Assembly: GCF_014230315.1 (NCBI RefSeq)
Contig: NZ_JACLAW010000013.1
Location: forward strand, 78,747-142,746
DNA: 64,000 nucleotides
Reading direction: 5' to 3'
DNA from: Novosphingobium flavum
GTDB lineage: Bacteria; Pseudomonadota; Alphaproteobacteria; Sphingomonadales; Sphingomonadaceae
Of the stretch, positions 16,580 through 25,099 are shown piece after piece; position 1 is the stretch's first letter, and the number at the start of each line of letters is the position of its first letter. The translations under genes and the position numbers were made by a program. Below the pieces are notes generated by a model that saw nothing but the letters and a program-made list of their open reading frames with translations, searched no databases and was not told the DNA's origin.

Positions 16580-16690
16580 TCACGAGCAACACCAACGCTT
16601 GCTTTGCCGGCGAAGTCGAATGGAATGTCGCAAGTCCTGCGACAAAGCTGGCGGTGGACTTCGCTGTCCCGTCAGGGCGTGGTCGCGGTC

Positions 16691-16897
16691 ATGGACGACG
16701 ACGCGACCTCTGACCTCATCGTGCAGCTCTGCACCCGGATCGGCATGATCATGGAGGATGCCAACCTTGTCGCGCTGACGATAGGTGGCCTGGATCGGGA
16801 AGGGCGGGCTGCAGCGATTGCGGTGCTGGAGAAGGCTAGCGCGGATATCGCCGCGTTGACGGCGGCGGCGCGGGTACTGTCAGGTCCCGAAACCTGA
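16691..16897 (+). CDS. Small hypothetical protein next to the recombinase module
   Basis: This is a 68-residue frame starting ATG at 16691. The product is acidic and helical (MDDDATSDLIVQLCTRIG at the start, then Ala-rich ALTAAARVLS). No family is recognised. Codon use matches the high-GC background and the frame ends just before a large palindrome, as a real gene might. No strong ribosome-binding site is visible, so this is a tentative call. Confidence 0.4.
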   Translation: MDDDATSDLIVQLCTRIGMIMEDANLVALTIGGLDREGRAAAIAVLEKASADIAALTAAARVLSGPET

Positions 16898-16898
16898 C

Positions 16899-16943
16899 CG
16901 CGGTATTTGCGGCGGGATCACGGATTCCGCCGCAAATACCGCG
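16899..16943. repeat. 17-bp perfect inverted repeat (terminator-like or recombination site)
   Basis: CGCGGTATTTGCGGCGG (16899-16915) and CCGCCGCAAATACCGCG (16927-16943) are perfect arms with an 11-nt spacer. It begins two bases after the stop at 16897. There is no T-run after either arm. The 298-bp gap 16898-17195 otherwise shows nothing recognisable. Confidence 0.65.
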
Positions 16944-17195
16944 TCCAAAGGCAGCGCCGTATTGTCTGGCGGCGTTCCGCAAGGCAGGGAGGCTGGCGGT
17001 CATGCCAAGTGCCCGAAGAGGCGCGTGGCACCTGGCATGGCTTTTTGACTGGTCGGGCGGCCCGGAACAGCGGGTTCCAGGCGAAACGGTCACCACGCTG
17101 CCGTCCATTCGCAACGGGGAACCGCAGTCACTGCGCGGCATTCATTCTGGCGGGAGCTGCGCGAACGTTCGCAGGCTCCCCGAGGATCAGGAGCG

Positions 17196-17774
17196 ATGTT
17201 CCGAACCTCTTTGGCGATTGAAATCACCGTAGCCTTGTTCTTCACGGCACCGTTCGCAATGGCCGGTCCATCCCACCGTTACACCGTCGCACCGGGCAGC
17301 GAGGTGAGCGCCAGAGTGGCGTTTTTCGGAATTGCCAGCAAGACCGCGCGCTTTCCCAAGGTCAGCGGATCCGTTACCCTGACGCCCGGCCGGCCCGAGG
17401 CGATCGACCTCGACATCACCATCGATGCCGCGGCGCTCACTGCCGGCGACCCGACCACCCTGCGCCGGCTCAAGGGCCCAGCGTTCTTCGACATCGCGCG
17501 CCATCCGACCGTTACCTTCCGCGGCGAGACGATGACGACGACGGGCCCGCGCAATGCGGCTGTGCGCGGGCAGCTGACCGCGCGTGGAGTGACCCGCCCT
17601 ACGGTGCTCAACGTCACCTTCGCCGCCGATCCTGCGCAGCTTACCGGCGGCGAGCCAATTGCACTCAGCGGCCGTGCGGTCATTGACCGCAGGGTCTTCG
17701 GCATGACCGCCTATTCGGGCATCGTCGGACGCAAGGTGACGATCACGCTCGATGCCTGGATGCAGCCGGCCTGA
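17196..17774 (+). CDS. YceI-family periplasmic lipid-binding protein
   Basis: The protein has 192 aa. An N-terminal signal peptide (hydrophobic segment about residues 6-22, ending FAMAG) is followed by a YceI lipocalin-like barrel: YTVAPGSEVSARVAFFG, FDIARHPTVTFRGE, GQLTARGVTRPTVLNV and the C-terminal GMTAYSGIVGRKVTITLDA. Members bind polyisoprenoid or amphiphilic molecules in the periplasm; the exact ligand is unknown. A lipoprotein dehydrogenase starts 19 bp after the stop, and the pair is probably co-transcribed. Confidence 0.9.
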   Translation: MFRTSLAIEITVALFFTAPFAMAGPSHRYTVAPGSEVSARVAFFGIASKTARFPKVSGSVTLTPGRPEAIDLDITIDAAALTAGDPTTLRRLKGPAFFDIARHPTVTFRGETMTTTGPRNAAVRGQLTARGVTRPTVLNVTFAADPAQLTGGEPIALSGRAVIDRRVFGMTAYSGIVGRKVTITLDAWMQPA

Positions 17775-17793
17775 TCGTCAGAAAGGAGGCCCT

Positions 17794-19104
17794 ATGTCCC
17801 GCCCGGTCACCATTGCCCCGACCCTGTCGCTGCTGATCTTGCTCGCCGGCTGCGGCCACACCGCCGAGCTCCCGCTGGCCCGGGGGATCGGCCCGTTGCC
17901 CCAATTGCCGGCACCGTCCAAGACCCTGATCCCGACCGTTAAGGTGGCCGATGCGGTCGGGTGGCCGGCGGGGCGCGCGCCGGTGCCCGCCCCCGGCCTC
18001 AGCGTGACCGCTTTCGCGGCGGGGCTCCATCATCCGCGCTGGCTGCTGGCGCTTCCCAACGGTGACGTGCTGGTTGCCGAGACCGCCGCACCGCCCAAGC
18101 AGCCCCAATACAAGGACAACTCGATCAAGGGCGCGTTCATGCGCATGTTCATGAAGAAGGCGGGTTCCGCCGTGCCGAGCGCTGACCGGATTACCCTGCT
18201 GCGTGATGGAGACGGCGACGGCGTGGCCGAGATCCGCACGGCCTACATAACCGGGCTGTCCTCGCCGTTCGGCATGGCACTGGTCGGATCTTCGCTCTAC
18301 GTCGCCAATGCCGACGCGCTGATCAGTTTTCCGTATGACCCGCAGGCCCCGGCAATCCTCGCGCCGCCGCGAACTGTCGTCAGGCTGCCTGCGGGGCGCA
18401 ACCACCACTGGACGAAGAGCTTGGCCGCAAGCCCCGGTGGGCTGCTTTACGTCGGGGTCGGCTCCAACTCCAACGTCGCCGAGCACGGCATGGCCGAAGA
18501 GGAAGAGCGTGCGGCGATCTGGGAGATTGACCCCTCCACCGGCAAGCACCGCCTGTTTGCGACCGGGCTGCGCAACCCCGTCGGTCTCGACTTCCGCCCC
18601 GGCAGCAGCGAGCTCTACGCCGTGGTCAATGAGCGCGACGAACTCGGCAGTGACCTGGTGCCCGATTACCTCACCCACGTGCGAGAAGGCGGGTTCTACG
18701 GCTGGCCGTGGAGTTATTTTGGGCAGCGGGTTGATGACAGGGTCAAGCCGCCGCGCCCGGACATGGTGGCGCGTGCGACCGTGCCCGACTACGCGCTCGG
18801 TCCGCACGTTGCGCCGCTCGGCCTTGTTTTTTCCGACGGCGCCCGCCTTGGCCCGGCTTACGCCGGCGGGGCGTTCATCGGTCAGCACGGATCGTGGAAC
18901 CGGCGGCCATACAGCGGCTACAACGTGGTGTTCGTGCCCTTTGCCAACGGCCGGCCAAGCGGACAACCGATTGAAGTGCTGAGCGCCTTTCGGGTCGGTG
19001 ACAAGGCGTTCGGTCGCCCGGTTGGTGTCGAGATCGCCCGCGATGGGGCGCTGCTGGTCGCCGATGATGTGGGCAACACGGTCTGGCGGGTCAGCGCCCG
19101 TTGA
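17794..19104 (+). CDS. PQQ-dependent sugar dehydrogenase-like lipoprotein (sorbosone dehydrogenase family)
   Basis: The protein has 436 aa. The ATG at 17794 follows an excellent AAAGGAGG. A lipoprotein signal ends at the lipobox LLAGC (Cys about residue 20), so it is lipid-anchored. A six-bladed beta-propeller of the GDH/L-sorbosone dehydrogenase type follows, with motifs HHPRWLLALPNGDVLVAE, GRNHHWTKSLAASPGGLLYVGVGSNSN, ATGLRNPVGLDF and FIGQHGSWNRRPYSGYNV. Family members oxidise aldoses using PQQ, although many have unproven substrates. It is clustered with YceI and lies inside the accessory segment. Confidence 0.88.
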   Translation: MSRPVTIAPTLSLLILLAGCGHTAELPLARGIGPLPQLPAPSKTLIPTVKVADAVGWPAGRAPVPAPGLSVTAFAAGLHHPRWLLALPNGDVLVAETAAPPKQPQYKDNSIKGAFMRMFMKKAGSAVPSADRITLLRDGDGDGVAEIRTAYITGLSSPFGMALVGSSLYVANADALISFPYDPQAPAILAPPRTVVRLPAGRNHHWTKSLAASPGGLLYVGVGSNSNVAEHGMAEEEERAAIWEIDPSTGKHRLFATGLRNPVGLDFRPGSSELYAVVNERDELGSDLVPDYLTHVREGGFYGWPWSYFGQRVDDRVKPPRPDMVARATVPDYALGPHVAPLGLVFSDGARLGPAYAGGAFIGQHGSWNRRPYSGYNVVFVPFANGRPSGQPIEVLSAFRVGDKAFGRPVGVEIARDGALLVADDVGNTVWRVSAR

Positions 19105-19165
19105 AGCACAACGCCAGTGGCGAACCTGGGTAAAATCAAGCTTGTGCTGATGGCCTGGCCACTGG
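19105..19165 (+). other. Interleaved complementary segments after the sugar dehydrogenase
   Basis: AGCACAA (19105-19111) pairs with TTGTGCT (19142-19148), and CCAGTGGC (19114-19121) pairs with GCCACTGG (about 19158-19165). The order A-B-A'-B' would allow an H-type pseudoknot in RNA. Nothing else stands out in the gap 19105-19274. Confidence 0.25.
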
Positions 19166-19274
19166 GGAGATCAGGATAGCGGACTTCCCGAATGATGAAC
19201 TGGTGCGTCCGCCAAGCGCCCAATGTCAGACTTTGCGTCGAGGCTTCATGGAGGCCGTGCCAACGGCATCGTGG

Positions 19275-20021
19275 TTAAACCAACATCGAGGGCCCAAACC
19301 AAGTTCGCCTGAATTTCTGATCCTGTAGTTGCGCAAAAAAAGGCAGCCAAAGGCGCCTTTGAGCGCTTTCGATAAGGTCAAGATACTCTGGGAAGTTGCG
19401 GAGACGCCGCCAAACCAGCCCGTCGTTCTGGCTAAGGCAGAAATCGATTGCCAAAATGGGATCGAGCGGGACAATCGGAATTCGTGGACCAGGGCTTTGC
19501 ATCAACCCATTCCATATTCCGGAAATGCTGCATGGATTCGAAGGGAGGAAATCAGCCGCCGCAAAGGCATCTTGTGCATGACCCCCTCGCTGGAAATGAA
19601 AAAGCGGGTGCGGTTCCTTCGAAGGATGGGCATTGCCGTCGGCTGCCGCGCGCCGGGAGGGAGCATACATGTCAGTGTCGAGGCGCCAATGATCCTGAAG
19701 GTTAAAGAGCGCACCGCCCGCATCCAGATAGCCCTCGACCCGAACCTGATATTCCGCACGCCATGGCGTTTGTGCATCCTCTTTCCACTCGAACTGGAAA
19801 TCGAGGTACGACGCGTGCAGCTCGCATCCATTCGGATGAAGGCCTTGGTTTCTGGGGACGGGCAGAGGAAGCTGGCTTCCCTTCATCTGGTGGCTCTTGA
19901 TCCACTGGCTACGAAACCGGCCCATATTCGTATCAAGCGCATCAGCAGTTGCATAAGTCGCATGCTCGCGCCGAAGCACCGCGCTTAATCGGTCCAGCTC
20001 ATCCGGGAGCGAAAAGACCAT
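19275..20021 (-). CDS. Unknown protein, last gene of the methyltransferase/GHKL-kinase operon
   Basis: The protein has 248 aa and I recognise no family. Its ATG (20021) directly abuts the stop of the receiver-like gene (TGA-ATG), so it is translationally coupled. It is rich in aromatic residues and has a striking central segment EPHPLFHFQRGG, preceded by DHWRLDTDMY, and a C-terminal IESAQRRLWLPFFAQLQ helix. No signal peptide, membrane helix or obvious PD-(D/E)xK, HNH or PLD nuclease motif was seen, although an undetected effector fold is possible. It lies at the end of the operon, a common place for an effector. GC content is lower than in the flanking chromosome. Confidence 0.7.
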   Translation of the reverse strand: MVFSLPDELDRLSAVLRREHATYATADALDTNMGRFRSQWIKSHQMKGSQLPLPVPRNQGLHPNGCELHASYLDFQFEWKEDAQTPWRAEYQVRVEGYLDAGGALFNLQDHWRLDTDMYAPSRRAAADGNAHPSKEPHPLFHFQRGGHAQDAFAAADFLPSNPCSISGIWNGLMQSPGPRIPIVPLDPILAIDFCLSQNDGLVWRRLRNFPEYLDLIESAQRRLWLPFFAQLQDQKFRRTWFGPSMLV

Positions 20022-21107
20022 TCAGGCCTCGCGCAGATAGATTTGGAGCCGCTTCAAATCCTCCTTGTCGAGCCTCGGATCTTCGCGGTTCTGAAGTGCA
20101 ACTCCCAACGCGGCATAAAGAGGGTCGAGCCAAGGCGGCATGTTGCTTCGGGGCTTCACTTTTACAGCGCGCGCGGGGTCAATCGGTACGAGCTGCTGCT
20201 GCGCCTCTTTGCTGAGCAGGCAGTATCGCCAAGGACGGTCGCCGAGGCTGCCCTTCGGCATTTGGAGCGGTACGAGGTCGGTGACGATCGCCGTAAGATG
20301 TTCCATCCGCTGAGCGATAGTAAATCCGGCGAGGGGGACGTCGGCGACAACCTTCTCTTGCCACCAATCCTCGATACCGCGGGCCCACCAGCGTGGGAAG
20401 CATTCGCTGGACACACCGCGATAGGTATAGGGCTCGAGCTCGCCGGCCAGGGTTTTCCACCCTTTTGAGTTGTGGAGGTCAACTCCGAGTCGCACCGCGA
20501 GCATATCCTCGTCAATCAGCAGGCCGGGGTGGATCAGCATTCGAACGAGCGGACCAGCTTTCAGATGAACCCGATCACCGAAGTCGAAATCCGACTGAAA
20601 GGCCGTGCTCCCCCATTGACACCATTGATCCTCGGCCAGCCCGAGAATTTGCAGCAGCCCGGCCCCCTCGTCGATAAGAGCGTCATAAAGTTGGCGCACG
20701 CCGATAAGCTTCGCTTGCGCCGCCGATTGTGCTTCGGGCGTGCTGAGACCGTCCTTTTCGATCTTAAGATCGAAAATATCATCGCTGCTCGAATCGTGAC
20801 CGATATTCTCGAGCACCTTGTCGCGAAGGGAAAAGCGCACGATCGGAAAGCCAGGGACGGCCCGTTTCTGTTGAGCTACCCGAATATCCTGCGCCATGCC
20901 CGGCCCAGATTGCTGACTGCCCTTCTCGTTCGAAAGATCGACGTCCATCAGCACCCCCGAAGGCGAGAAATTGCCTGCGTTGATAGCAACGGCCGCTTCC
21001 TGCGCACCCATGGGTGCGATCTTTAACGCATCGTCCTTACTCAGGCCGGTGGCGAAGGAAGCGGCCTCTTCGGGGCTGTCGTCAATCAAAAGCCAATCGC
21101 CGGTCAT
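20022..21107 (-). CDS. Receiver-like (REC) protein with unknown C-terminal domain
   Basis: The protein has 361 aa. Residues 1 to about 125 look like a response-regulator receiver: an acidic pair after strand 1 (WLLIDDSPEE, Asp9/Asp10), a phospho-acceptor position in GVLMDVDLSN (Asp55), a Ser in PIVRFSL and a Lys in DIFDLKIEK. The remaining 235 residues form no DNA-binding output domain that I recognise; they are mixed helical with conserved-looking Trp-rich stretches (FPRWWARGIEDWWQEK). Its ATG overlaps the stop of the kinase-like gene (ATGA). The natural reading is that it is the phosphorylation partner of that kinase, with a non-transcriptional output. Confidence 0.75.
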   Translation of the reverse strand: MTGDWLLIDDSPEEAASFATGLSKDDALKIAPMGAQEAAVAINAGNFSPSGVLMDVDLSNEKGSQQSGPGMAQDIRVAQQKRAVPGFPIVRFSLRDKVLENIGHDSSSDDIFDLKIEKDGLSTPEAQSAAQAKLIGVRQLYDALIDEGAGLLQILGLAEDQWCQWGSTAFQSDFDFGDRVHLKAGPLVRMLIHPGLLIDEDMLAVRLGVDLHNSKGWKTLAGELEPYTYRGVSSECFPRWWARGIEDWWQEKVVADVPLAGFTIAQRMEHLTAIVTDLVPLQMPKGSLGDRPWRYCLLSKEAQQQLVPIDPARAVKVKPRSNMPPWLDPLYAALGVALQNREDPRLDKEDLKRLQIYLREA

Positions 21108-23320
21108 TCCTGTTCCTCCGCCGGTAGCCGGACTTCGAGACAGGTCGAATAGCCTGCCGGAGGATCGACCACCTCAATATCGCCGCCAGCCTTGGATATG
21201 ATCTGATGGACGATCCAAAGACCCAGTCCGGTTCCCGAGAATTGCTCGGCAGTACTGGCCCCCGCGGGAGCCGCAATTCGTGTCGTGAAAAAGAGGTCGA
21301 ACACCTTTTCCTTATGGTCGTCGGGAATGCCATCCCCGGAGTCGCAAAAGCGGATGACGACTTCGCGGCCATCGGCCGCGGCTTCGACATGGATAAGGCG
21401 CTCTCCTTCGACGCGTCGCAGCGCTTTCAATGAATTGGAGAAGAAATTGAGTAGCATTGAGGCGATTTCGGCTGCGTGCATCGGCCTAGTATAAAGTGGA
21501 TCATAGGCAGGCACGTCGATCGTCAGTTCGATTCCAGCCTTTTCCGCGAGCTTCGATACCCCGACCTTGAACTCGCCAAGGGCCTTGCTGACGCTGACGG
21601 GCGCCAACTGACGCACCGATCGCGCCGATGCGAGCTCGTTGAGATAGCCGGTGAGGGCGTCGAGGCGCGCCAGCATCGATTTTGCGCGCTCTGCCTGGGT
21701 CGAGAAGGCGTTGTCACCGGCGCGCGCAGCCAGCGCAATCTCAAACACCGCCTGAAAGTCCATCCGCACGGCTTCGAACGTCATACCCGTTTCATGGCTG
21801 AACTCCGACGTGGTCAGACCGAGAGTCGCGAGGAGCCGGAGCAGCGCCGCTTCGTCGGCAAGTTCCGCCCGCTGTTTCTCGATCAGATCGATCGATTGCT
21901 CGATGAGTGCAGCGGAGCTTTCGCCGCCTGCCGGTTTCGGATGAGGAGCGGTGCCGGTATCACCAGCGGATTGGTCGTTTGCCTTCTTTCCTGCCGCTTC
22001 CCGAGAACTCTCTTCTTCCGACTCGCGCGCAGCGCGCGCCGCGTCGCGCAGCTTTTCGAGATTCTCGTTAGCCTTGCGCTGGGTCGATCCGCCGGCGCTC
22101 TGCTTGCGCCCGCGGTCCTCTGCAATCCGGCTGACGGCTGTCACGATCACTGCGGTTGCAAGACCGGTCAGTTCGAGAAAGGCCTCCTTCTCGATAAGAC
22201 CCTCACGCGACGTATGCTCTTCGAATTGTTCGCCCGCGGGGTCATATACTTCGATGACGCCGAAGAAGTTCCGGTTGGCGATCGGGGCGAGCACGGTGCC
22301 GCGCTGGGCATAGATCTGGTCCAGTCGCAGCCAGTCATTTTCTGGTTCGCCATACGGAACCACCCGAAAGCCGTTACGATAGAGCCGAATTCCCCCTTCC
22401 GCGCGTAGTGTGTCCCGAATGCGCGTGAAGACGACAGTCGGCAACAATTCGGGGAGGAGGATAAAGTAATGGGTCTTCATCGCCACGTCGCGCAGGATCG
22501 CGTATTTCGGCGGATCGATCGCGTCGCGGTATGCGTGGTGAATCTTTGCCCATCCCCGATCAGGTCCGAAGTTGTTTTGCGAAATACGCCACTCGGCCAT
22601 CCCGTCCCCATCCACCCGAAACTCTATCAGGGCATGATGGTGCGAGAGAATCTCGGTCTGGAAATCGGCAACGAGGCTCGGATCATCAAACAGGCCGCCG
22701 TCACGAAGGAACGAGACCTTGAACCCAGGGTCGGCATTGGGACGCCGCTCGACGGGTACCACAGGAAAGGGCTGCTGCAGGGCCAGAAGTCCGCGCCAGC
22801 ATCGGCGGATCTGGGCATCCGACCAATCGTCGCGCAGCCCCTCGACCCTGATGCTCGTTCCCCGCTTGCGGTGCGGCACCGCACCCAGATAGACCGGCAC
22901 TTCATTGAGATCGCGTCCGCTCTCGAAATTCCGCCAGTCGACCACCAACTCGATGCCTGGGCTGGTATTGTCGATCCACGTCTGCAAGCGGAGCACTTGG
23001 CCGAGGCGTTGCGTTGAAAAACGCCCAATTCCCTTCCGACCGGCGCGTTGACGGTAGAATAATCTGGAACGTGGCTCCGAGACTTTGAGGGTGCTTGCGA
23101 GGCGGAGAAAACCTGCGATCACTTCCTCGCGGGTCATCCCAGTCCCGTCATCTTCGATAACGAGCGCATGGGGTTCAAGGGTGACTGTCACATTCTGTGC
23201 GTCTGCGTCATAGCTGTTCTTAACAAGCTCGATGAGCGCCGTTTCCTGTCGGCCAACCAGTTCGCGTCCCAAACGGTCGATCAGGCCCGCGTCAGTGGTG
23301 AAGCGAAGTTCCTCACTCAC
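21104..23320 (-). CDS. Dual GHKL protein: MORC/Hsp90-like ATPase fused to a histidine-kinase core
   Basis: The protein has 738 aa, from a GTG at 23320 that overlaps the methyltransferase stop (GTGA). The N-terminal GHKL ATPase (about residues 5-180) has ALIELVKNSYDAD (Asn35), IEDDGTGM and GRKGIGRFS, as in MutL/MORC/Hsp90-like ATPases. A middle region and an Ala/Glu/Lys/Arg-rich predicted coiled coil (about 400-480) follow. The C-terminus is a histidine-kinase core: H-box TTSEFSHETGM (His509), N-box LLNFFSNSLKA (about 622), G1 SGDGIPDD (about 661), F-box FDLFFTT and G2 GTGLGLWIV (about 696-705). Two ATP sites in one chain are unusual. There are no membrane helices, so sensing is cytosolic. Confidence 0.85.
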   Translation of the reverse strand: MSEELRFTTDAGLIDRLGRELVGRQETALIELVKNSYDADAQNVTVTLEPHALVIEDDGTGMTREEVIAGFLRLASTLKVSEPRSRLFYRQRAGRKGIGRFSTQRLGQVLRLQTWIDNTSPGIELVVDWRNFESGRDLNEVPVYLGAVPHRKRGTSIRVEGLRDDWSDAQIRRCWRGLLALQQPFPVVPVERRPNADPGFKVSFLRDGGLFDDPSLVADFQTEILSHHHALIEFRVDGDGMAEWRISQNNFGPDRGWAKIHHAYRDAIDPPKYAILRDVAMKTHYFILLPELLPTVVFTRIRDTLRAEGGIRLYRNGFRVVPYGEPENDWLRLDQIYAQRGTVLAPIANRNFFGVIEVYDPAGEQFEEHTSREGLIEKEAFLELTGLATAVIVTAVSRIAEDRGRKQSAGGSTQRKANENLEKLRDAARAARESEEESSREAAGKKANDQSAGDTGTAPHPKPAGGESSAALIEQSIDLIEKQRAELADEAALLRLLATLGLTTSEFSHETGMTFEAVRMDFQAVFEIALAARAGDNAFSTQAERAKSMLARLDALTGYLNELASARSVRQLAPVSVSKALGEFKVGVSKLAEKAGIELTIDVPAYDPLYTRPMHAAEIASMLLNFFSNSLKALRRVEGERLIHVEAAADGREVVIRFCDSGDGIPDDHKEKVFDLFFTTRIAAPAGASTAEQFSGTGLGLWIVHQIISKAGGDIEVVDPPAGYSTCLEVRLPAEEQE

Positions 23321-24861
23321 GGCTTGCTCGTTCCGCGCCGTGTTCCGCGCAGTCTTAACGCCTCGCCCATCATCTCTGCAGCCGCTATCGGCCATGAGGC
23401 TCCGAAAACCGCTGGCAAGAGGAGGCGGTCGGCAATGTGGCGCGCCTCGTCCGTCTCCCCAGCCCGGATCGCCCGGTCGGCCTCTTGGAACGCCGGTCTT
23501 GATCGAACGCCCTTGTGCAGAAGTATCGGGAATCGGCGAGCGTCGGCCAGCTCGAACTTCAGGATGCCGCCCCCATAAGATCGACCGAAATGTTCTGCCG
23601 CCAACTGACCGAAGCTCGAAATCATACTGAGCGCTACAAGCCGCCGTTCATCGGCAGATAGCTCGGAAGAAAACCGAAGCTGGTGAAGGGTATTTGTGCA
23701 TCGGAGCTTCCCCGTCCCAATCACGATCCTGGGACCGACATCGTTCATATATGTGAAAATTGCGTCACACCCCGGTCCCTGATCCACTTTCCACCATGGT
23801 GCACGCTTATTGAGCCACAGAACGGACCGCCTCATACTTGGGGGTATGAGGGCCAATCGCTTCCTGATCCCCGTTCCTCTGCGCTCGATGTCGCGCGGCG
23901 TCAGCAGCCAAGTCCGCTCTCCATGCTTGCCGAGATTGCGTAAGTCGGTCTCAGAAACTTCAAGGCTGCGAACATGGCGCGCCCGAGCCGCGACCAGAGT
24001 TACATCATCGAGCGCTATGCGCGCTTCGGCCCGTTCCGCTTCGGACAAAAGGAATACCTTGTTGTAGCCGGTCACGACGCCGATCGACAACGAAGCAATC
24101 TCGGAAAGTTGGTGAGCGCCCAGCAAGGCCTGCGCGAAGCAGCGTGGCTTAATGTCTGCAACCCGCGATCCCGCCGCAGACCATCGTGTAGCGGGCGGGA
24201 GCGGACACGCCCCCTGTTCATAGCCGCGCGCAAAAATGATGGCGCCGCGCTCTTCAGCGTGGTGCGACCACAGGGGCTTGTCGACGATCTGGCGTATTTC
24301 GACATGCTCGAACTTATTGCAAATACGCTCCAGCGTTTCGCGGCCATAGTTCGAAAAGAGAGCTGCCCCCGGTACAATGGCGGCCAAACGGCCACCCGGC
24401 TTTAGAAAACCAATTGCGTGGAGCACGAACGGCACCCAGAGCCCTGCGGCACCCTTGTAGCCAAATCGCTCTCTCAGTTCGTCACGCTCTGCCTTTGGTA
24501 GAGCATGATTGCGGGTAAACGGAGGGTTGGAAATTACCCCATCTACCTCGCCAATAAGAGCGCGATCCGCCTCTAGGAAATTCTGTCTGATCATATGATG
24601 GCCATCTGGGAGCCAATCTCGAACGGCGGTGACAGCATTCTCATCGATGTCACACCCGACGACACGTAGTCTGGCTGTCCCTGAGGCTTTACGAGCCGAC
24701 CAGGCCAGCACGGCCTTTATGAGCGCTCCATCGCCAATGCTTGGCTCAAGAAGCGTTTCGTCACCCGTTTGAACTACCCATTCGGCAAGTAGGTCAGCCA
24801 TTGTTTCGGGCGTATAATATGCCCCAAGATTCTTTGCCGCTTGACGGGCGTGCGAACTCAT
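23317..24861 (-). CDS. N6-adenine DNA methyltransferase (gamma-type, Eco57I/TaqI-like)
   Basis: The protein has 514 aa. Motif X/N-terminal GAYYTPETMADLL (13-25) precedes the SAM motif I LLEPSIGDGAL (about 37-47) and the catalytic motif IV SNPPF (111-115), the NPPY/F form of N6-adenine enzymes. The remaining 350 residues look like a target-recognition region with no visible nuclease motif, unlike the fused type IIG enzymes. The ATG at 24861 has AAGGGGGA upstream. It is the first gene of a four-gene coupled operon with the GHKL kinase, receiver and unknown protein. It may mark self-DNA, with the other three acting as a conditional effector branch (inference). Confidence 0.9.
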   Translation of the reverse strand: MSSHARQAAKNLGAYYTPETMADLLAEWVVQTGDETLLEPSIGDGALIKAVLAWSARKASGTARLRVVGCDIDENAVTAVRDWLPDGHHMIRQNFLEADRALIGEVDGVISNPPFTRNHALPKAERDELRERFGYKGAAGLWVPFVLHAIGFLKPGGRLAAIVPGAALFSNYGRETLERICNKFEHVEIRQIVDKPLWSHHAEERGAIIFARGYEQGACPLPPATRWSAAGSRVADIKPRCFAQALLGAHQLSEIASLSIGVVTGYNKVFLLSEAERAEARIALDDVTLVAARARHVRSLEVSETDLRNLGKHGERTWLLTPRDIERRGTGIRKRLALIPPSMRRSVLWLNKRAPWWKVDQGPGCDAIFTYMNDVGPRIVIGTGKLRCTNTLHQLRFSSELSADERRLVALSMISSFGQLAAEHFGRSYGGGILKFELADARRFPILLHKGVRSRPAFQEADRAIRAGETDEARHIADRLLLPAVFGASWPIAAAEMMGEALRLRGTRRGTSKP

Positions 24862-25099
24862 TGGTCCCCCTTAAGATTTGCGACGCGTCCGCAACACATG
24901 ATGCATATCAGCTATGGATGGTCGCAGGCAATCCATCCCACTCTTTCCGAGCGCAGGGAAACCTGGACCGAATTCCAGCTTCCCAATCCGTTTCGGGAGC
25001 TGGGCTAAAACTCCTGAACGATCGGCAGGTAACAAGGGGGCAATCTGGCGAGATGGATGGCAGCTCTTGTTGAGGGGGGATGCCGAACGTCCGGCCTGA

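Noticed and set aside
23317..24861. Type IIG restriction-modification fusion
   Set aside because: The chain is only 514 aa and lacks an N-terminal PD-(D/E)xK region; it begins directly with the methyltransferase GAYYTP segment.
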